DNA from: Paenibacillus sp. SZ31 | Lineage (GTDB): Bacteria > Bacillota > Bacilli > Paenibacillales > Paenibacillaceae | Length of the DNA stretch: 64,000 bases | Direction of reading: 5' to 3' | NCBI RefSeq assembly: GCF_012912005.1 | Contig: NZ_JABBEA010000001.1 | Location: 310,001-374,000, forward strand | Shown here: positions 19,605 through 29,061 of the stretch, in pieces | Numbering within the stretch: the first letter of the stretch is position 1 | Layout of the letters: each line of letters begins with the position of its first letter | Position numbers and translations under genes: made by a program | Notes under the pieces: generated by a model | Told to the model about the DNA's origin: nothing | The model's input: the letters and a program-made list of their open reading frames with translations, nothing else | The model's database searches: none

Positions 19605-19716
19605 GTCTCATCTCTCCTTCACTGATCGATATAAGTACATTTCTGTAATGATGCGTGTTTCTTGTTACATATTATATCAAACCATTTAGCATATTTAAAA
19701 TATCGGGTTTATCGGA

Positions 19717-21741
19717 TTAAGTGTTTTTCAACGCAGTGGCTTCTACATCGTTGATAAACCGGCGTAGTTTCGCTGCCACATCACGATTAATTTCGCCGTT
19801 CTCATACAGTTGTTGCACCGTATTACGCTGTTCCTGAATCGCCACCATCTGCAATTCGAGCTTCTCCTGATTGAACGGATCTTCCGTTATGCCCTGGTTC
19901 CAGGTGCGCAATTTGGCAATCACCCGCTCATACTTCGCGATGACCGACAACGCTACCACTCGATTACCATCATTTATATGGGCACGGATGGCTTTAATTG
20001 CCGCTTCAGAGGTGCGCAGCTTCACCTGACGGAACAGTTCTGCATTTTCAAGCATGAAAGGTTGGCTTGGTTTCTGGGACCGATTGGTGAACAGATGTCC
20101 TAACACACGCCCAATCTCGCTGACCGAGGTCATAAATTGAGTATTGGTGCGATTAGCCAGCATCATTTCCTTGCGATCCAGCCAGCTGTCACATTTGAAG
20201 GCCGCATCAGAAGCAATCGCATTTTCGTCCAGCATCACTTCGATTTCTTTACGCTCCGCGCGGGTGGCAATCAGGTTGATAGCCGTTTCTTGTTTCTGAA
20301 TATCTTTGCGTTTACCAGCGGTAAGCTGACCTGCGGCCTGCCTGATGTACTTGGACAAGTCGGAGACAACCGCCAGTGCTGCAGCTTTGTTCTCATCGTT
20401 CATTTCGGATTTTACAGCTCGTATTGCCGCATTCAGCATAATGTCATGTGCTTTCCGTTCTGACTTCTGCGGTGTTTCTTCTGTGGATTTACCATCATCC
20501 TTAGCCAGAACCGGAAGAAACACACTCGCGGCAATCAGGGAGAAGAGAATAACCCCTGCCGCCAGGAAAATAATAAGATCCCTTTCAGGGAAGGGCGATC
20601 CATCCTGAAGCACGTAGGGAATGGAAAAGGCACCCGCCAATGTCACAGCCCCACGCACGCCGGAGAGGGAAATAATCGTAATTTCCTTGAATCGCGGTCT
20701 GCCAATAGAGGATTTGGTCCGCAGCAATTCATTACCCTGCCAGAACAGATAGATCCAGAGAAAACGCAGAACCAGCAGAAGCACCGAGATTAGCCCCACA
20801 TATCCCAATACTTGCAAGTTATTAAACGAAACATTTTCAAAAATGGTACTCAGCACATCCGGAACCTGTACGCCGAGAATGACGAACACCAGACCGTTCA
20901 GGATAAATAAAATGACAGACCATGTGCTCGCAGATACCACCTGCATCTTCAACTGAACCGATTCTGCGCGGTCACGCTCAATGGCGTGAATAATACCACC
21001 TGCTACGACCGCCAAAATGCCCGATACTCCAATCTCTTCACTCACCAGATAGATGACAAATGGAGTCAGGATTTGCAGCAGCATGTGAATGGTTACATCT
21101 TCCATGCCCAGCCTGCGAATCCACACCCCGAGCCTGATTAACAGAAAAGATAACAATGCCCCGACGAGAAGTCCGCCAATCGCAATCAGAATAAAACTGA
21201 AGGTTGCATTCGCCAGGGAAAATACACCTGTAACCGTGGCTGCAATCGCGAATTTGAAGGCCACGAGGCCAGATGCATCATTCATTAATGCTTCACCCTC
21301 AAGAAGCCTATGTATGCCTTTGGGCAGATGTACCCGACCCGCCATGGCACCTACGGCTACCGCATCTGTCGGGGACAGTATGGCCGCAAGTGCAAATGCA
21401 GCAGGTAACGGAATCGTTGGAATCAGCCAGTGAATGGCATATCCCGCCACGACTACTGTCACGAATACAAGCCCTAGCGCAAGCAGAAGTATCGGTGCAC
21501 GCAGATTCCATAACTCATTCCTTGGTGTTCGCTTACCATCGTTATATAACAATGGTGCGATGAAAAGCACAAAAAACAATTCCGGATTCAAAGGCAGATG
21601 AACACCTGCGGGAAGCAAAGCTATGGCTACACCGAGCACGATTTGAATGAGCGGAATGGGAATAAAGGGTACAAACCGGTTTAAAATATTGGATAAACCG
21701 ATCAGGACCAATAACACAAGTACGGCAATAAATATTTCCAT
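19717..21741 (-). CDS. Na+/H+ antiporter, CPA1 family
   Basis: This 674-residue protein has an N-terminal transporter domain (about 410 residues, 12 to 13 membrane segments) and a soluble C-terminal domain of about 260 residues. The transport motif ILSPTDAVAVGAM and the following ALMNDASGLVAFKFA hold the conserved acidic residues of the CPA1 ion-binding site; GVRGAVTLAGAFSIP is a further family mark. The long cytoplasmic tail, rich in charged helices, may regulate activity. It exchanges Na+ (or K+) for H+ across the cell membrane for pH and salt tolerance. AAGGG precedes the ATG. It is a single-gene unit. Confidence 0.9.
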   Translation of the reverse strand: MEIFIAVLVLLVLIGLSNILNRFVPFIPIPLIQIVLGVAIALLPAGVHLPLNPELFFVLFIAPLLYNDGKRTPRNELWNLRAPILLLALGLVFVTVVVAGYAIHWLIPTIPLPAAFALAAILSPTDAVAVGAMAGRVHLPKGIHRLLEGEALMNDASGLVAFKFAIAATVTGVFSLANATFSFILIAIGGLLVGALLSFLLIRLGVWIRRLGMEDVTIHMLLQILTPFVIYLVSEEIGVSGILAVVAGGIIHAIERDRAESVQLKMQVVSASTWSVILFILNGLVFVILGVQVPDVLSTIFENVSFNNLQVLGYVGLISVLLLVLRFLWIYLFWQGNELLRTKSSIGRPRFKEITIISLSGVRGAVTLAGAFSIPYVLQDGSPFPERDLIIFLAAGVILFSLIAASVFLPVLAKDDGKSTEETPQKSERKAHDIMLNAAIRAVKSEMNDENKAAALAVVSDLSKYIRQAAGQLTAGKRKDIQKQETAINLIATRAERKEIEVMLDENAIASDAAFKCDSWLDRKEMMLANRTNTQFMTSVSEIGRVLGHLFTNRSQKPSQPFMLENAELFRQVKLRTSEAAIKAIRAHINDGNRVVALSVIAKYERVIAKLRTWNQGITEDPFNQEKLELQMVAIQEQRNTVQQLYENGEINRDVAAKLRRFINDVEATALKNT

Positions 21742-21955
21742 GATGACAATCCCTTTCCGCTATAGAAGTGGTGAAACCTTTGTTGTATAGGTTTATTTTA
21801 ACATAATCCAGACTTTGTTATAAAAATGTTGTCATATTCATATACCCATTCAACTGGCTTCAGACCAGTTTTGATTAAAGATTTCTGATGGATTCTGTAT
21901 ATAAGATGTTACAATATGCTCAGGACAATACCCGTTTGGAAAGGAACTTGCATCT

Positions 21956-22255
21956 ATGGCATTTGGAATTAAACGACAGGAGCTTGCTGCGTGGAAAGAA
22001 CAAGTGGCTCGTGGTGAGATTGCCTACCTTACTCATTTCTGGATTGACAATCGATTCCCCGGCATTACCAGTGTCACCAAAGTCGGCTGCGCAGATCTGG
22101 AACGTCTGGAGCGATGGTGTAACGATCATGGACTGAACCCGCGATACATTCATCGGCGGCAGCCATTTCCCCACTTTGACCTGATGGGCAGCAAGCAAAA
22201 GGAGATTTTGATCCAGGAAGGCTTGACGGATCATGTGTTTCGCTTTCATTTGTAA
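21956..22255 (+). CDS. Small YneQ-like conserved protein
   Basis: This 99-residue soluble protein starts MAFGIKRQELAAWKEQV and contains the line HFWIDNRFPGITSVTKVGC, with the repeated aromatic and proline-rich ending PHFDLMGSKQKEIL. From memory this resembles Bacillus YneQ, a small conserved protein of unknown function; I could not verify this. It has GGAAAGGA 12 nt before the ATG. It is a lone plus-strand gene, convergent with the MarR gene and separated from it by an imperfect hairpin. Confidence 0.75.
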   Translation: MAFGIKRQELAAWKEQVARGEIAYLTHFWIDNRFPGITSVTKVGCADLERLERWCNDHGLNPRYIHRRQPFPHFDLMGSKQKEILIQEGLTDHVFRFHL

Positions 22256-22271
22256 ACCAACTCAAAAACGC

Positions 22272-22324
22272 CAGTCTTCAAGGTTCATCCCCCCGCAATT
22301 AGGGACGAACTCATGAGGACTGAC
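22272..22324. terminator. Imperfect bidirectional hairpin between convergent genes
   Basis: The arms CAGTCTTCA..GTTCATCCC and GGGACGAACTCATGAGGACTG pair over about 18 positions with mismatches. It lies between two convergent genes, where a shared terminator is expected, but neither side has a clean T run. Confidence 0.4.
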
Positions 22325-22352
22325 GTCTTCGAACCATCAAGTCATATATGGA

Positions 22353-22835
22353 CTACCGATGAATCTGTTCAAAAGACTTCATGTTCTCCAGCAATTTCAG
22401 CTCAATTTTCTTCAGCATGCCGAACATCTGCTGTTGCTCTTCCTCGGAAAGTGCTTGCAACAATTCCCATGTCATTCGGCCGCGATTCGCATTAAGTGTC
22501 TTGGCGAGCTGCGTACCCTCATCCGTTAGGGACAGCCACACAATTCTACGATCTTCTTCACTGCGCACACGCTGGATCAACCCTTCTGTTTCCAGTTGAT
22601 TCAGTACAATGGTGGTTGCGCCGGAAGACAAACTGAGTTGTCTGGCCACATCCACTGCCATGCAGCGTTTTTCACGTAAAATCATGCCCAATATATGACT
22701 CTTTGTCGGATTCAGTTTGCAGTTGGTTTCGGTCTTCTGCTGCTGATCCAATACTTTATTTTTATATCTGAAGAAGGCCTCCAACAATTGATCTACATTT
22801 GCCAATTGAGAGTTTCGCTCCGTATCCGGGCTCAT
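22353..22835 (-). CDS. MarR family transcriptional regulator
   Basis: This 160-residue winged-helix DNA-binding protein has the MarR core VARQLSLSSGATTIVLNQLETEG (recognition helix) followed by the wing EDRRIVWLSLTDEG (wing tip DRR). Flanking helices for dimerisation lie at both ends. It is divergently placed against an FAD monooxygenase gene, with 264 bp between the two starts, the usual layout for a repressor that responds to a toxic small molecule. An inverted repeat near its own promoter suggests autoregulation. Confidence 0.9.
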   Translation of the reverse strand: MSPDTERNSQLANVDQLLEAFFRYKNKVLDQQQKTETNCKLNPTKSHILGMILREKRCMAVDVARQLSLSSGATTIVLNQLETEGLIQRVRSEEDRRIVWLSLTDEGTQLAKTLNANRGRMTWELLQALSEEEQQQMFGMLKKIELKLLENMKSFEQIHR

Positions 22836-22877
22836 AAACGTTCCTCCTGCCTTTCATCATAACCTACCTTTTATTGT

Positions 22878-22899
22878 AACATATTTACACTATTATGTT
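22878..22899. promoter_or_regulatory. Candidate MarR operator (inverted repeat)
   Basis: AACATA and TATGTT form an inverted repeat separated by 10 bp, 43 bp upstream of the marR start. On the minus strand a TACAAT (-10-like) directly follows it, so a bound dimer would cover the marR promoter. Inference from symmetry and position only. Confidence 0.4.
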
Positions 22900-22972
22900 T
22901 GTGAAAAATGCGCTTGTTTGGTATACCCTATACTTGACCGGAAGACTTGTGTTTTATTTTGACATACACCTA

Positions 22973-23002
22973 TTGCTTTCTTGCGATGGGTTTGTTTATA
23001 AT
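22973..23002 (+). promoter_or_regulatory. Candidate promoter of the FAD monooxygenase gene
   Basis: TTGCTT and a perfect TATAAT are separated by 18 bp, about 97 bp upstream of the start codon. A TTGACA further upstream at about 22959 lacks a good -10 box. Confidence 0.45.
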
Positions 23003-23099
23003 AATTTATACCTTTAAGTTACTTTTAGTTATTAAATAATTTTATTAAACCTGTTGTTATAAAGTAAATAAAGCGTCACCATTATATTGCAAGGGACTT

Positions 23100-24221
23100 A
23101 TGCACATGAATCAGAATACACAATCTCAACTTAAAACAGATGTTTGCATCGTCGGTGCTGGTCCTGGCGGTGCTTTGCTTTCGTATTTACTGAATCAAAA
23201 AGGGATCTCCACAATTCTCATTGAGCGGCAACCGCACCTGCACAAGTCGTTTCGCGGGGAGTTACTCAATGGGGACGGCGAAGCGATCCTAAGTAAACAT
23301 GGCCTCTATTCACTCGTCCAGGAACGCGGAGCGCTACTCTTGGAGCAGATTCAGTATTGGGAAAATGGTCAAATTATTCATACGGTATCACCGGGTAATG
23401 GAGAATCCCATGTTGGTATTCATGTACCCCAAGACCATCTTCTGGAAGCCATCGTATCGCATGCTCAGCAGCACAACTCCAATGAACAAGTATTGTTTAA
23501 TACCATCATGACTGGCTTGCTACGAGACAAAAATGGCCAGACCGTTGGTATTAACATTCGGCAGAATGGCGTTCCTGCCTCCATCGAAGCATCCGTTATT
23601 GTGGGTGCAGATGGCAGATATTCTGCTGTACGCAAACATTCCGGCTTGAACCCCGAGATCCGCAAGCACGGGTATGACCTGTTATGGGCGCGCATTCCGG
23701 CACCCTCAGGATGGGAACCAGCTGTTCGGATGGCCAGTATGGATGGGCAACAGCTTGCGCTGTTCTCCCAATTCGGCGGTTATGTTCAGATCGGATGGAA
23801 CATTCCCGAGGGAGCATACTCCAAGCTGCGACAGCAACCGATTGCTCCATTTGTAGATAAACTTGTGTCCGCATTTCCTTGCCTGTCTGATTCTGTAGCT
23901 GCCAACATTCAGAGCTGGAGTGATTTTGTTCTGTTATCTGTCGAAAGCAGCTATTGCCAATCGTGGGCACAGGATAATGTAGTACTCATCGGCGATGCCG
24001 CTCATACGATGACGCCAACCGGTGCGTTTGGATTGAATGCAGCGCTCGAAGATGCAGATGTGCTCTCGGAGCTGATCGTTCGGATGGCTGCGGATCAATT
24101 CGAGTCCAATTCACAACTTCAGGAACTTCAGACGATTCGCGGGGCAAAAGTTCAACAGCAACTTGCGAGACAAGTAGAGATGGAATTTTCTTTCCAGCAG
24201 CGTTATGAATCCTTTCTTTAA
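23100..24221 (+). CDS. FAD-dependent monooxygenase (PHBH/UbiH type)
   Basis: This 373-residue flavoprotein is of the group A aromatic hydroxylase fold. The N-terminal dinucleotide-binding motif is CIVGAGPGGALLSYLL, ending in the acidic residue of ILIER. The second FAD contact is VLIGDAAHTMTPTGAFGLN, and a DG motif (VIVGADGRYSAVRK) is in between. It would hydroxylate a small aromatic or polyketide substrate with NAD(P)H and O2; members can also inactivate antibiotics. The start could be either ATG at 23100 or 23106; AAGGG fits both. Divergence from MarR suggests induction by its substrate. The substrate is unknown. Confidence 0.9.
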   Translation: MHMNQNTQSQLKTDVCIVGAGPGGALLSYLLNQKGISTILIERQPHLHKSFRGELLNGDGEAILSKHGLYSLVQERGALLLEQIQYWENGQIIHTVSPGNGESHVGIHVPQDHLLEAIVSHAQQHNSNEQVLFNTIMTGLLRDKNGQTVGINIRQNGVPASIEASVIVGADGRYSAVRKHSGLNPEIRKHGYDLLWARIPAPSGWEPAVRMASMDGQQLALFSQFGGYVQIGWNIPEGAYSKLRQQPIAPFVDKLVSAFPCLSDSVAANIQSWSDFVLLSVESSYCQSWAQDNVVLIGDAAHTMTPTGAFGLNAALEDADVLSELIVRMAADQFESNSQLQELQTIRGAKVQQQLARQVEMEFSFQQRYESFL

Positions 24222-24287
24222 AGCCCATTAAACCGGATAAAATAACCGATTAAGCTTCAGACAGGATACAAATACCTCCCAAATGCC

Positions 24288-24329
24288 CGAACAGCCGATC
24301 ACTTCCTCAAGAGAAGAATCGGCTGTTCG
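24288..24329 (+). terminator. Hairpin after the monooxygenase gene
   Basis: A perfect 12-bp stem (CGAACAGCCGAT with ATCGGCTGTTCG) and an 18-nt loop lie between the convergent monooxygenase and small membrane protein genes. T runs are weak, with TTCTTTTTTA only 12 nt later. Confidence 0.6.
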
Positions 24330-24368
24330 ACTTATTGGAATTCTTTTTTATGTAATTCATAACCTTCT

Positions 24369-24599
24369 TCATTTTCGTTTGCGCGGAGCAAATGAGTCTT
24401 CTCTGGGAGCCTCTTCTTGCCCAGTATCAACGCCCTTCTGATTGGACAGCAAGCCTTCTTTTTCATATATCGCTTTCTCCAGATTGCTTAAGCGGCGCAG
24501 TACTTGTTTGCTCTTACGAACAATATATACAATACCAATGATCAACAGAATCAGCACCAGAATGAATATAATCATCTCCGGAAAAAAGATAAATGACAT
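24369..24599 (-). CDS. Small single-span membrane protein, unknown
   Basis: This 76-residue protein has one membrane segment (MIIFILVLILLIIGIVYIV) at about residues 9-27. A basic stretch (RKSKQVLRRL), a short heptad-like helix (SNLEKAIYEKEGLL) and a charged tail follow. No family recognised; the layout resembles small bitopic proteins of Bacilli. The gene is supported by an ideal ribosome binding site, AGGAGGTG, 5 nt before the ATG. It is a lone minus-strand gene, convergent with the monooxygenase. Confidence 0.7.
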   Translation of the reverse strand: MSFIFFPEMIIFILVLILLIIGIVYIVRKSKQVLRRLSNLEKAIYEKEGLLSNQKGVDTGQEEAPREDSFAPRKRK

Positions 24600-24739
24600 G
24601 AATCCACCTCCTTTGAGAACGATTTCTCTATAATATTCTAACCTTAATGTACCAAGATGTGAACCCGACTGGAAGTTTCGCTTGTGGTGTAGGAAAAAAA
24701 CAGCCTGACACGACGACGGTATCTTCTCACTTGGTCCAA

Positions 24740-24778
24740 AAGTAAAAAGGTGGCATCCCTGATCAGGAATACCACCTT
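24740..24778 (-). terminator. Terminator of the mannoside operon
   Basis: On the minus strand AAGGTGG and CCACCTT enclose a loop with an inner CCTGATCAGG self-complementary element, followed by TTTTTACTTTT. It lies 30 bp after the beta-mannosidase stop. Confidence 0.85.
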
Positions 24779-24809
24779 AAACCTTGAATAAGGATCGACG
24801 TCTGTTATC

Positions 24810-27389
24810 TCACCCTTCTCTACCGTTTATGGCACTAACACGAAGTTCCGTCAGCGGCAGAGACGACTGCTCTGGATGACGAAGTCTCACTGTTCGACTC
24901 TCACCAGGGAGCAGATCAAAATAATTGTCACTGAATCTCATACGCCCAAGGGGAAGTTCCAGCTTCACCAATCGTGCTATCGCACCACTGGCCGTAACCG
25001 TTACAGACTGTTCCTCTTCGTTCACATGCACACTCAATTGAGACTCTGGCAATGTCACATCCTTAGGATCACGCAAGAAGTACCGATTGATTGGCGCCGC
25101 AAACCCTTCGGATACCAACTCAATCATCACTTCCTCCGCACGTCTGCCCTGTAGCACCTCTGCTTCAGTTAATTCAGCAATACACAGTGAGGATTGTGAT
25201 ATGACTTCAACAGCATGTGTGCTGGAATAGATCTTCTCTCCATGCAATTCATAGACATTGAGCCGCAGCTGCCCTTTCAAGACGTCACGTGTATCGTTCA
25301 CGACCCACAACGCAAGCGGCTCACCCGGCTCATGTTCCAATGACAACAGGACAGGATGAAAGAATATTTTCCCATAGTAAAAGGATGCCTTCGGCAACAG
25401 TTCATAGTCGATCATGGACCAGCTTGTCCCCGGCCAACTATCGTTCAATTGCCACACGAGCGCACCGCTATTACGATGATTGATTCGCCGGAAATGTTCA
25501 ATCCCATAGCGTAATCCTTCTGCCTGTGTCAGCATGGAATAGTTCATGTACTCTTCTATATTTTGCGGGATGCCTGTGTAACCCTCCATCAGCAGAATAC
25601 CTTTCTGGTGATTGGTATCCTTGTTACGGTAGGCCATCTCCGGACTGCCCCAGTAAAACTGCCCTGCGGGCATATTTTTCTCCAGCGTGTAACGATTGGC
25701 CGAGGCATGCATACCGAATTCACTACTGAACAATGCATGATCGTTTTTGTAATTTTTGAACGTCACACCTTCAATGCTATAGTCAAGCAGCGGTGACTCT
25801 CCATGCTTCCTCGGATAGACCGACCCGTGCCATACCTGCCAATTGTGGCGATCCCCTACATCCGGATCATTGGCATCCTGACCATTGCTGTCCCCGAACG
25901 GAGAAGAAGGCCAATACGGACGGGACAGATCCAGTCGTTCCAGTACCTCAGGGATCAGCTCATGATAGATCAGTTCACCGTAGAACGGGCTGGTTATATC
26001 TCCACTTGCAGACTTCATATCATAGAGCCAGTCTATCTCATTATTACCACACCAGAGGGCGAGCGAGGCACGGTTGCGAAGGCGCAAGACATTATTTTCT
26101 ACCTCTTGCCGTACATTGTCCATGAAATCACGATTAAAGTCCGGGAACAATGCATTCGCGAATGCAAAATCCTGCCAGACCAACACCCCTTGCCGATCAC
26201 ACTCATCGTAGAAGACATCCTTCTCATATATACCACCCGCCCAGACACGAAGCATGTTCATATGCCCTTCCACCGACAACTCGACAAGCTCACGATAGCG
26301 AGAGTTCGGGATGGCGCCAATCAGATGATCAGCCGGAATCCAGTTGGCTCCCTTGGCGTAGATCTTGACTCCGTTCAGGATAAAAGCAAATGCATCTTCA
26401 CCCCGTTCATTGTGAAGAGCCAGCTCAATCGTTCGTAAACCATAAGGCTCGCTATAACGATCCACCTCAACGCCATCTGCATGCAATGTAACCTCCAGTG
26501 TATACAGGTATGGCTCACCCAGATCATGAGTCCACCATAACTGTGGTGACATAACATTCAATGTGGTATCCGCTTTGCCTCCCTCTACGGGTAGTTCAGT
26601 GGCACATGCCACCTCCATACCGCTACGATCCAGTAGACGAACAATACAGGACGCAACCACAGCCTGCTCTCGCTTCTGTCTGCTACGGAAAGACAAGACA
26701 GATTTCACATCTGCCGTGACACGCAAAACAGCCATCTCAGTACTGACTGATTCCGTTCGAGCATACACACTTTCCAGCTTGGTGATTGTTCGTTTTTCCA
26801 GCCTTACCGCACCCCAGATCCCCACCGTAACCATACGTGGCCCCCAGTCCCAGCCAAAGTTCATCGCCGCTTTACGCAACCATGGCCGTTCCTTCGTATA
26901 CGAGGACCAGTCGAAGGTCTCTTTGTCCCGGTGATGCAGGTGAAGCGGATCAAACTTGACAGCAATCGCATTCCAGCCGCTACGTACCAGAGACGTTACA
27001 TCAAATGTATGTGACATGAGCATATTGGCCGTTCTTCCAACTTCATGGCCGTTCACGTAGACCGTTGCAAACGTATCCAATCCTTCGAACACCAGTTCCA
27101 AATGTTCCTCCGTCTCTGCATCTCTGACCAGATTGAAGGTTGTGCGGTACCACCATTCCTTCTGCTCGATCCAGCGACTTTTGGCATCATTATGTCCGTA
27201 GTAGGGCGGGTCGATGATACTGCGCTCCACCAGTGCGGAGTGTACATCACCTGGCACCTCAGCCCCAATCCAGAAGCGATCATCCAGTGCAGCAGCTGCC
27301 ACATCCATTGCCCGCTTCTCTCCAACTTCGAAATGCTGTATCTTCCATTGTCCTGATAAATCCTGACTTGAACTATGGATCTTCATCAT
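24810..27389 (-). CDS. Beta-mannosidase, glycoside hydrolase family 2
   Basis: This 859-residue enzyme removes terminal beta-mannose from mannooligosaccharides, probably in the cytoplasm since no signal peptide is visible. The N-terminal sugar-binding domain includes EGLDTFATVYVNG. The TIM barrel holds the acid/base Glu451 in WCGNNEIDW and the nucleophile Glu557 in FSSEFGMHA, both in the form used by GH2 mannosidases (not the galactosidase NEH form). The start is set at ATG 27389, 47 codons after an upstream ATG, because GAGGG precedes it and the upstream stretch contains a cre site and no family residues. It is the last gene of the system 3 operon, 88 bp after the regulator. Confidence 0.92.
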   Translation of the reverse strand: MMKIHSSSQDLSGQWKIQHFEVGEKRAMDVAAAALDDRFWIGAEVPGDVHSALVERSIIDPPYYGHNDAKSRWIEQKEWWYRTTFNLVRDAETEEHLELVFEGLDTFATVYVNGHEVGRTANMLMSHTFDVTSLVRSGWNAIAVKFDPLHLHHRDKETFDWSSYTKERPWLRKAAMNFGWDWGPRMVTVGIWGAVRLEKRTITKLESVYARTESVSTEMAVLRVTADVKSVLSFRSRQKREQAVVASCIVRLLDRSGMEVACATELPVEGGKADTTLNVMSPQLWWTHDLGEPYLYTLEVTLHADGVEVDRYSEPYGLRTIELALHNERGEDAFAFILNGVKIYAKGANWIPADHLIGAIPNSRYRELVELSVEGHMNMLRVWAGGIYEKDVFYDECDRQGVLVWQDFAFANALFPDFNRDFMDNVRQEVENNVLRLRNRASLALWCGNNEIDWLYDMKSASGDITSPFYGELIYHELIPEVLERLDLSRPYWPSSPFGDSNGQDANDPDVGDRHNWQVWHGSVYPRKHGESPLLDYSIEGVTFKNYKNDHALFSSEFGMHASANRYTLEKNMPAGQFYWGSPEMAYRNKDTNHQKGILLMEGYTGIPQNIEEYMNYSMLTQAEGLRYGIEHFRRINHRNSGALVWQLNDSWPGTSWSMIDYELLPKASFYYGKIFFHPVLLSLEHEPGEPLALWVVNDTRDVLKGQLRLNVYELHGEKIYSSTHAVEVISQSSLCIAELTEAEVLQGRRAEEVMIELVSEGFAAPINRYFLRDPKDVTLPESQLSVHVNEEEQSVTVTASGAIARLVKLELPLGRMRFSDNYFDLLPGESRTVRLRHPEQSSLPLTELRVSAINGREG

Positions 27390-27428
27390 TACACCCTCAC
27401 TCCCCAAGAGCCCTGAGTTAATACCACA

Positions 27429-27443
27429 TCGAAAACGTTTGCA
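27429..27443 (-). promoter_or_regulatory. cre-like site upstream of the beta-mannosidase gene
   Basis: On the minus strand TGCAAACGTTTTCG fits the cre core TGNAANCGNWNNC. It lies 40 bp before the mannosidase ATG, within the gap after the response regulator, where CcpA could block an internal promoter or act as a roadblock. Confidence 0.6.
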
Positions 27444-27477
27444 GAAATACAAAATATGTTTCGTAATCCGCTCACTT

Positions 27478-29061
27478 CTAACTTCCGGAAGGCTTGAACG
27501 ACAATGCCTCCTCGCGATATTCACTCGGGGTCTTGCCCGTATGTTTTTTGAACAGCCTGCTAAAATACTTTACGTCTTCATAGCCGCTGATGGCAGCGAC
27601 TTCACTGACCTTCGCTGGAGACACCGCGAGCATATCCATCGCTCTTCGTATACGCATATCGGTGACAAAATCACCGAAGGTCACACCCATTTCTTTTTTA
27701 AAGAGTTCACTGAGATGACCTGGATGCAAATGAACATGTCCGGCTACCTGCTGTAAATTAATATCCTGCGCCAATGAAGATTCAATATAACCAATGGCCT
27801 TTTGCACATGTGCAGCCTGTCCCTGACCCATTCGGCTATGATAGGCATGCATCAGACCATACAGATGATGGAACAGCATATCCCCGAGTTCCACAGCGTC
27901 TGCATCCGGTTCTGGCAGCCAAGGTTCAAGCCTTGCAGATTCTTCACGTCCTATGGCTCTCATCGTGCGGGTCAGCCAGCGATGGCCTGCAATAACCGCA
28001 GAGTGTAGACAAGCACTGAACGATTCTGGCGTGACTTCCGGTTCTTCCATAAGATTAGCCACAAGTTCTCGCGTCCATGTCGTTAACGTGACCGAATCAT
28101 TATCCAGCAGCAACGTGCCAAGTGTGGTCTCCTCTTCGTGCGTAAGAACGGTTTTACCACCTTGACGATCTTGAACATGCTCATAATGCCATATTTTATA
28201 ATCCATCAAACCTCGATATCGGAATGCAGTTGAAGCAGTTCTATAGCTCTCGTGCAGATCTGCAGATCCACGAACAGGCAGACCTATCGCTGCGCGCAGG
28301 GTGCACTTCAATAATTGCTCCACCCGACTTAATGCACTCTCCAGCCTGAACGGATACTCCTGTTCAACAGGTGGCCATGAGACTACACAGATAATTTGCT
28401 GTTTCTCTACATGAGCAATGGCACCAGGTAGCACATCCTCCAGGGTATTCTGCACCGCAAATCGTAATAGTGCATCTGAGGATCGATCCCAGCCCTCTGC
28501 TCGAAGAACCATGACTTGTCTGAGCATCTGTGCATCATTCAAACCATTAATCGCTTCCTTCTGTACACCAGACTGCAAGAATGATGGACAAGGGCCAGAA
28601 GCAATATCACCATCAATGATCCATCCGGCAAACAGCCTCTCTCGGTTCTCCCGCATAAGCTTTCCCTCTCTGGATTTCTCTGCCCACCGTTCTGTGATTC
28701 GCTGTTTGGCCTGTAACACAGTCTTGATAATCTCTTCCGGCTTGCTTGTTTTGAGCAGATAATCCGTAACACCTTGGCGAATCGCCTGCTGGGCATAAGA
28801 AAAGTCATCGTATCCGGATAAAATAATGACTTCCAGCTCAGGTAGCAGACGCAGACCTTCTTCTGCCAGTTCCAGTCCTGATCTGCCTGTCATCCGGATA
28901 TCCGTCATCAGGATATGTGGGCGTTCCTCAGCCATGCGTGTTAACGCCTCCTCTGCCGAGGCAGCAGGTTGAAGAAGCTCAATTCCGAGTTCATGCCAAG
29001 CGATGACGCTGGCAAGCCCTGTACGAATGATCACTTCATCATCAACAATTAATAGTCTCAT
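27478..29061 (-). CDS. Two-component response regulator, YesN type, of the mannoside locus
   Basis: This 527-residue regulator has a receiver domain (DD at 7-8, phosphoacceptor Asp54 in LMTDIRMTG, Lys in DYLLKTSKPEE) and a C-terminal AraC DNA-binding domain (HPGHLSELFKKEMGVTFGDF and ISGYEDVKYFSRLFKKHTG). In the receiver the usual K-P dipeptide is replaced by KTSKP, so the conserved Lys is followed by Thr. Its start overlaps the kinase stop by 4 bp (ATGA), so the two are translated together. It should activate the transporter and mannosidase genes of the same transcript. Confidence 0.93.
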   Translation of the reverse strand: MRLLIVDDEVIIRTGLASVIAWHELGIELLQPAASAEEALTRMAEERPHILMTDIRMTGRSGLELAEEGLRLLPELEVIILSGYDDFSYAQQAIRQGVTDYLLKTSKPEEIIKTVLQAKQRITERWAEKSREGKLMRENRERLFAGWIIDGDIASGPCPSFLQSGVQKEAINGLNDAQMLRQVMVLRAEGWDRSSDALLRFAVQNTLEDVLPGAIAHVEKQQIICVVSWPPVEQEYPFRLESALSRVEQLLKCTLRAAIGLPVRGSADLHESYRTASTAFRYRGLMDYKIWHYEHVQDRQGGKTVLTHEEETTLGTLLLDNDSVTLTTWTRELVANLMEEPEVTPESFSACLHSAVIAGHRWLTRTMRAIGREESARLEPWLPEPDADAVELGDMLFHHLYGLMHAYHSRMGQGQAAHVQKAIGYIESSLAQDINLQQVAGHVHLHPGHLSELFKKEMGVTFGDFVTDMRIRRAMDMLAVSPAKVSEVAAISGYEDVKYFSRLFKKHTGKTPSEYREEALSFKPSGS

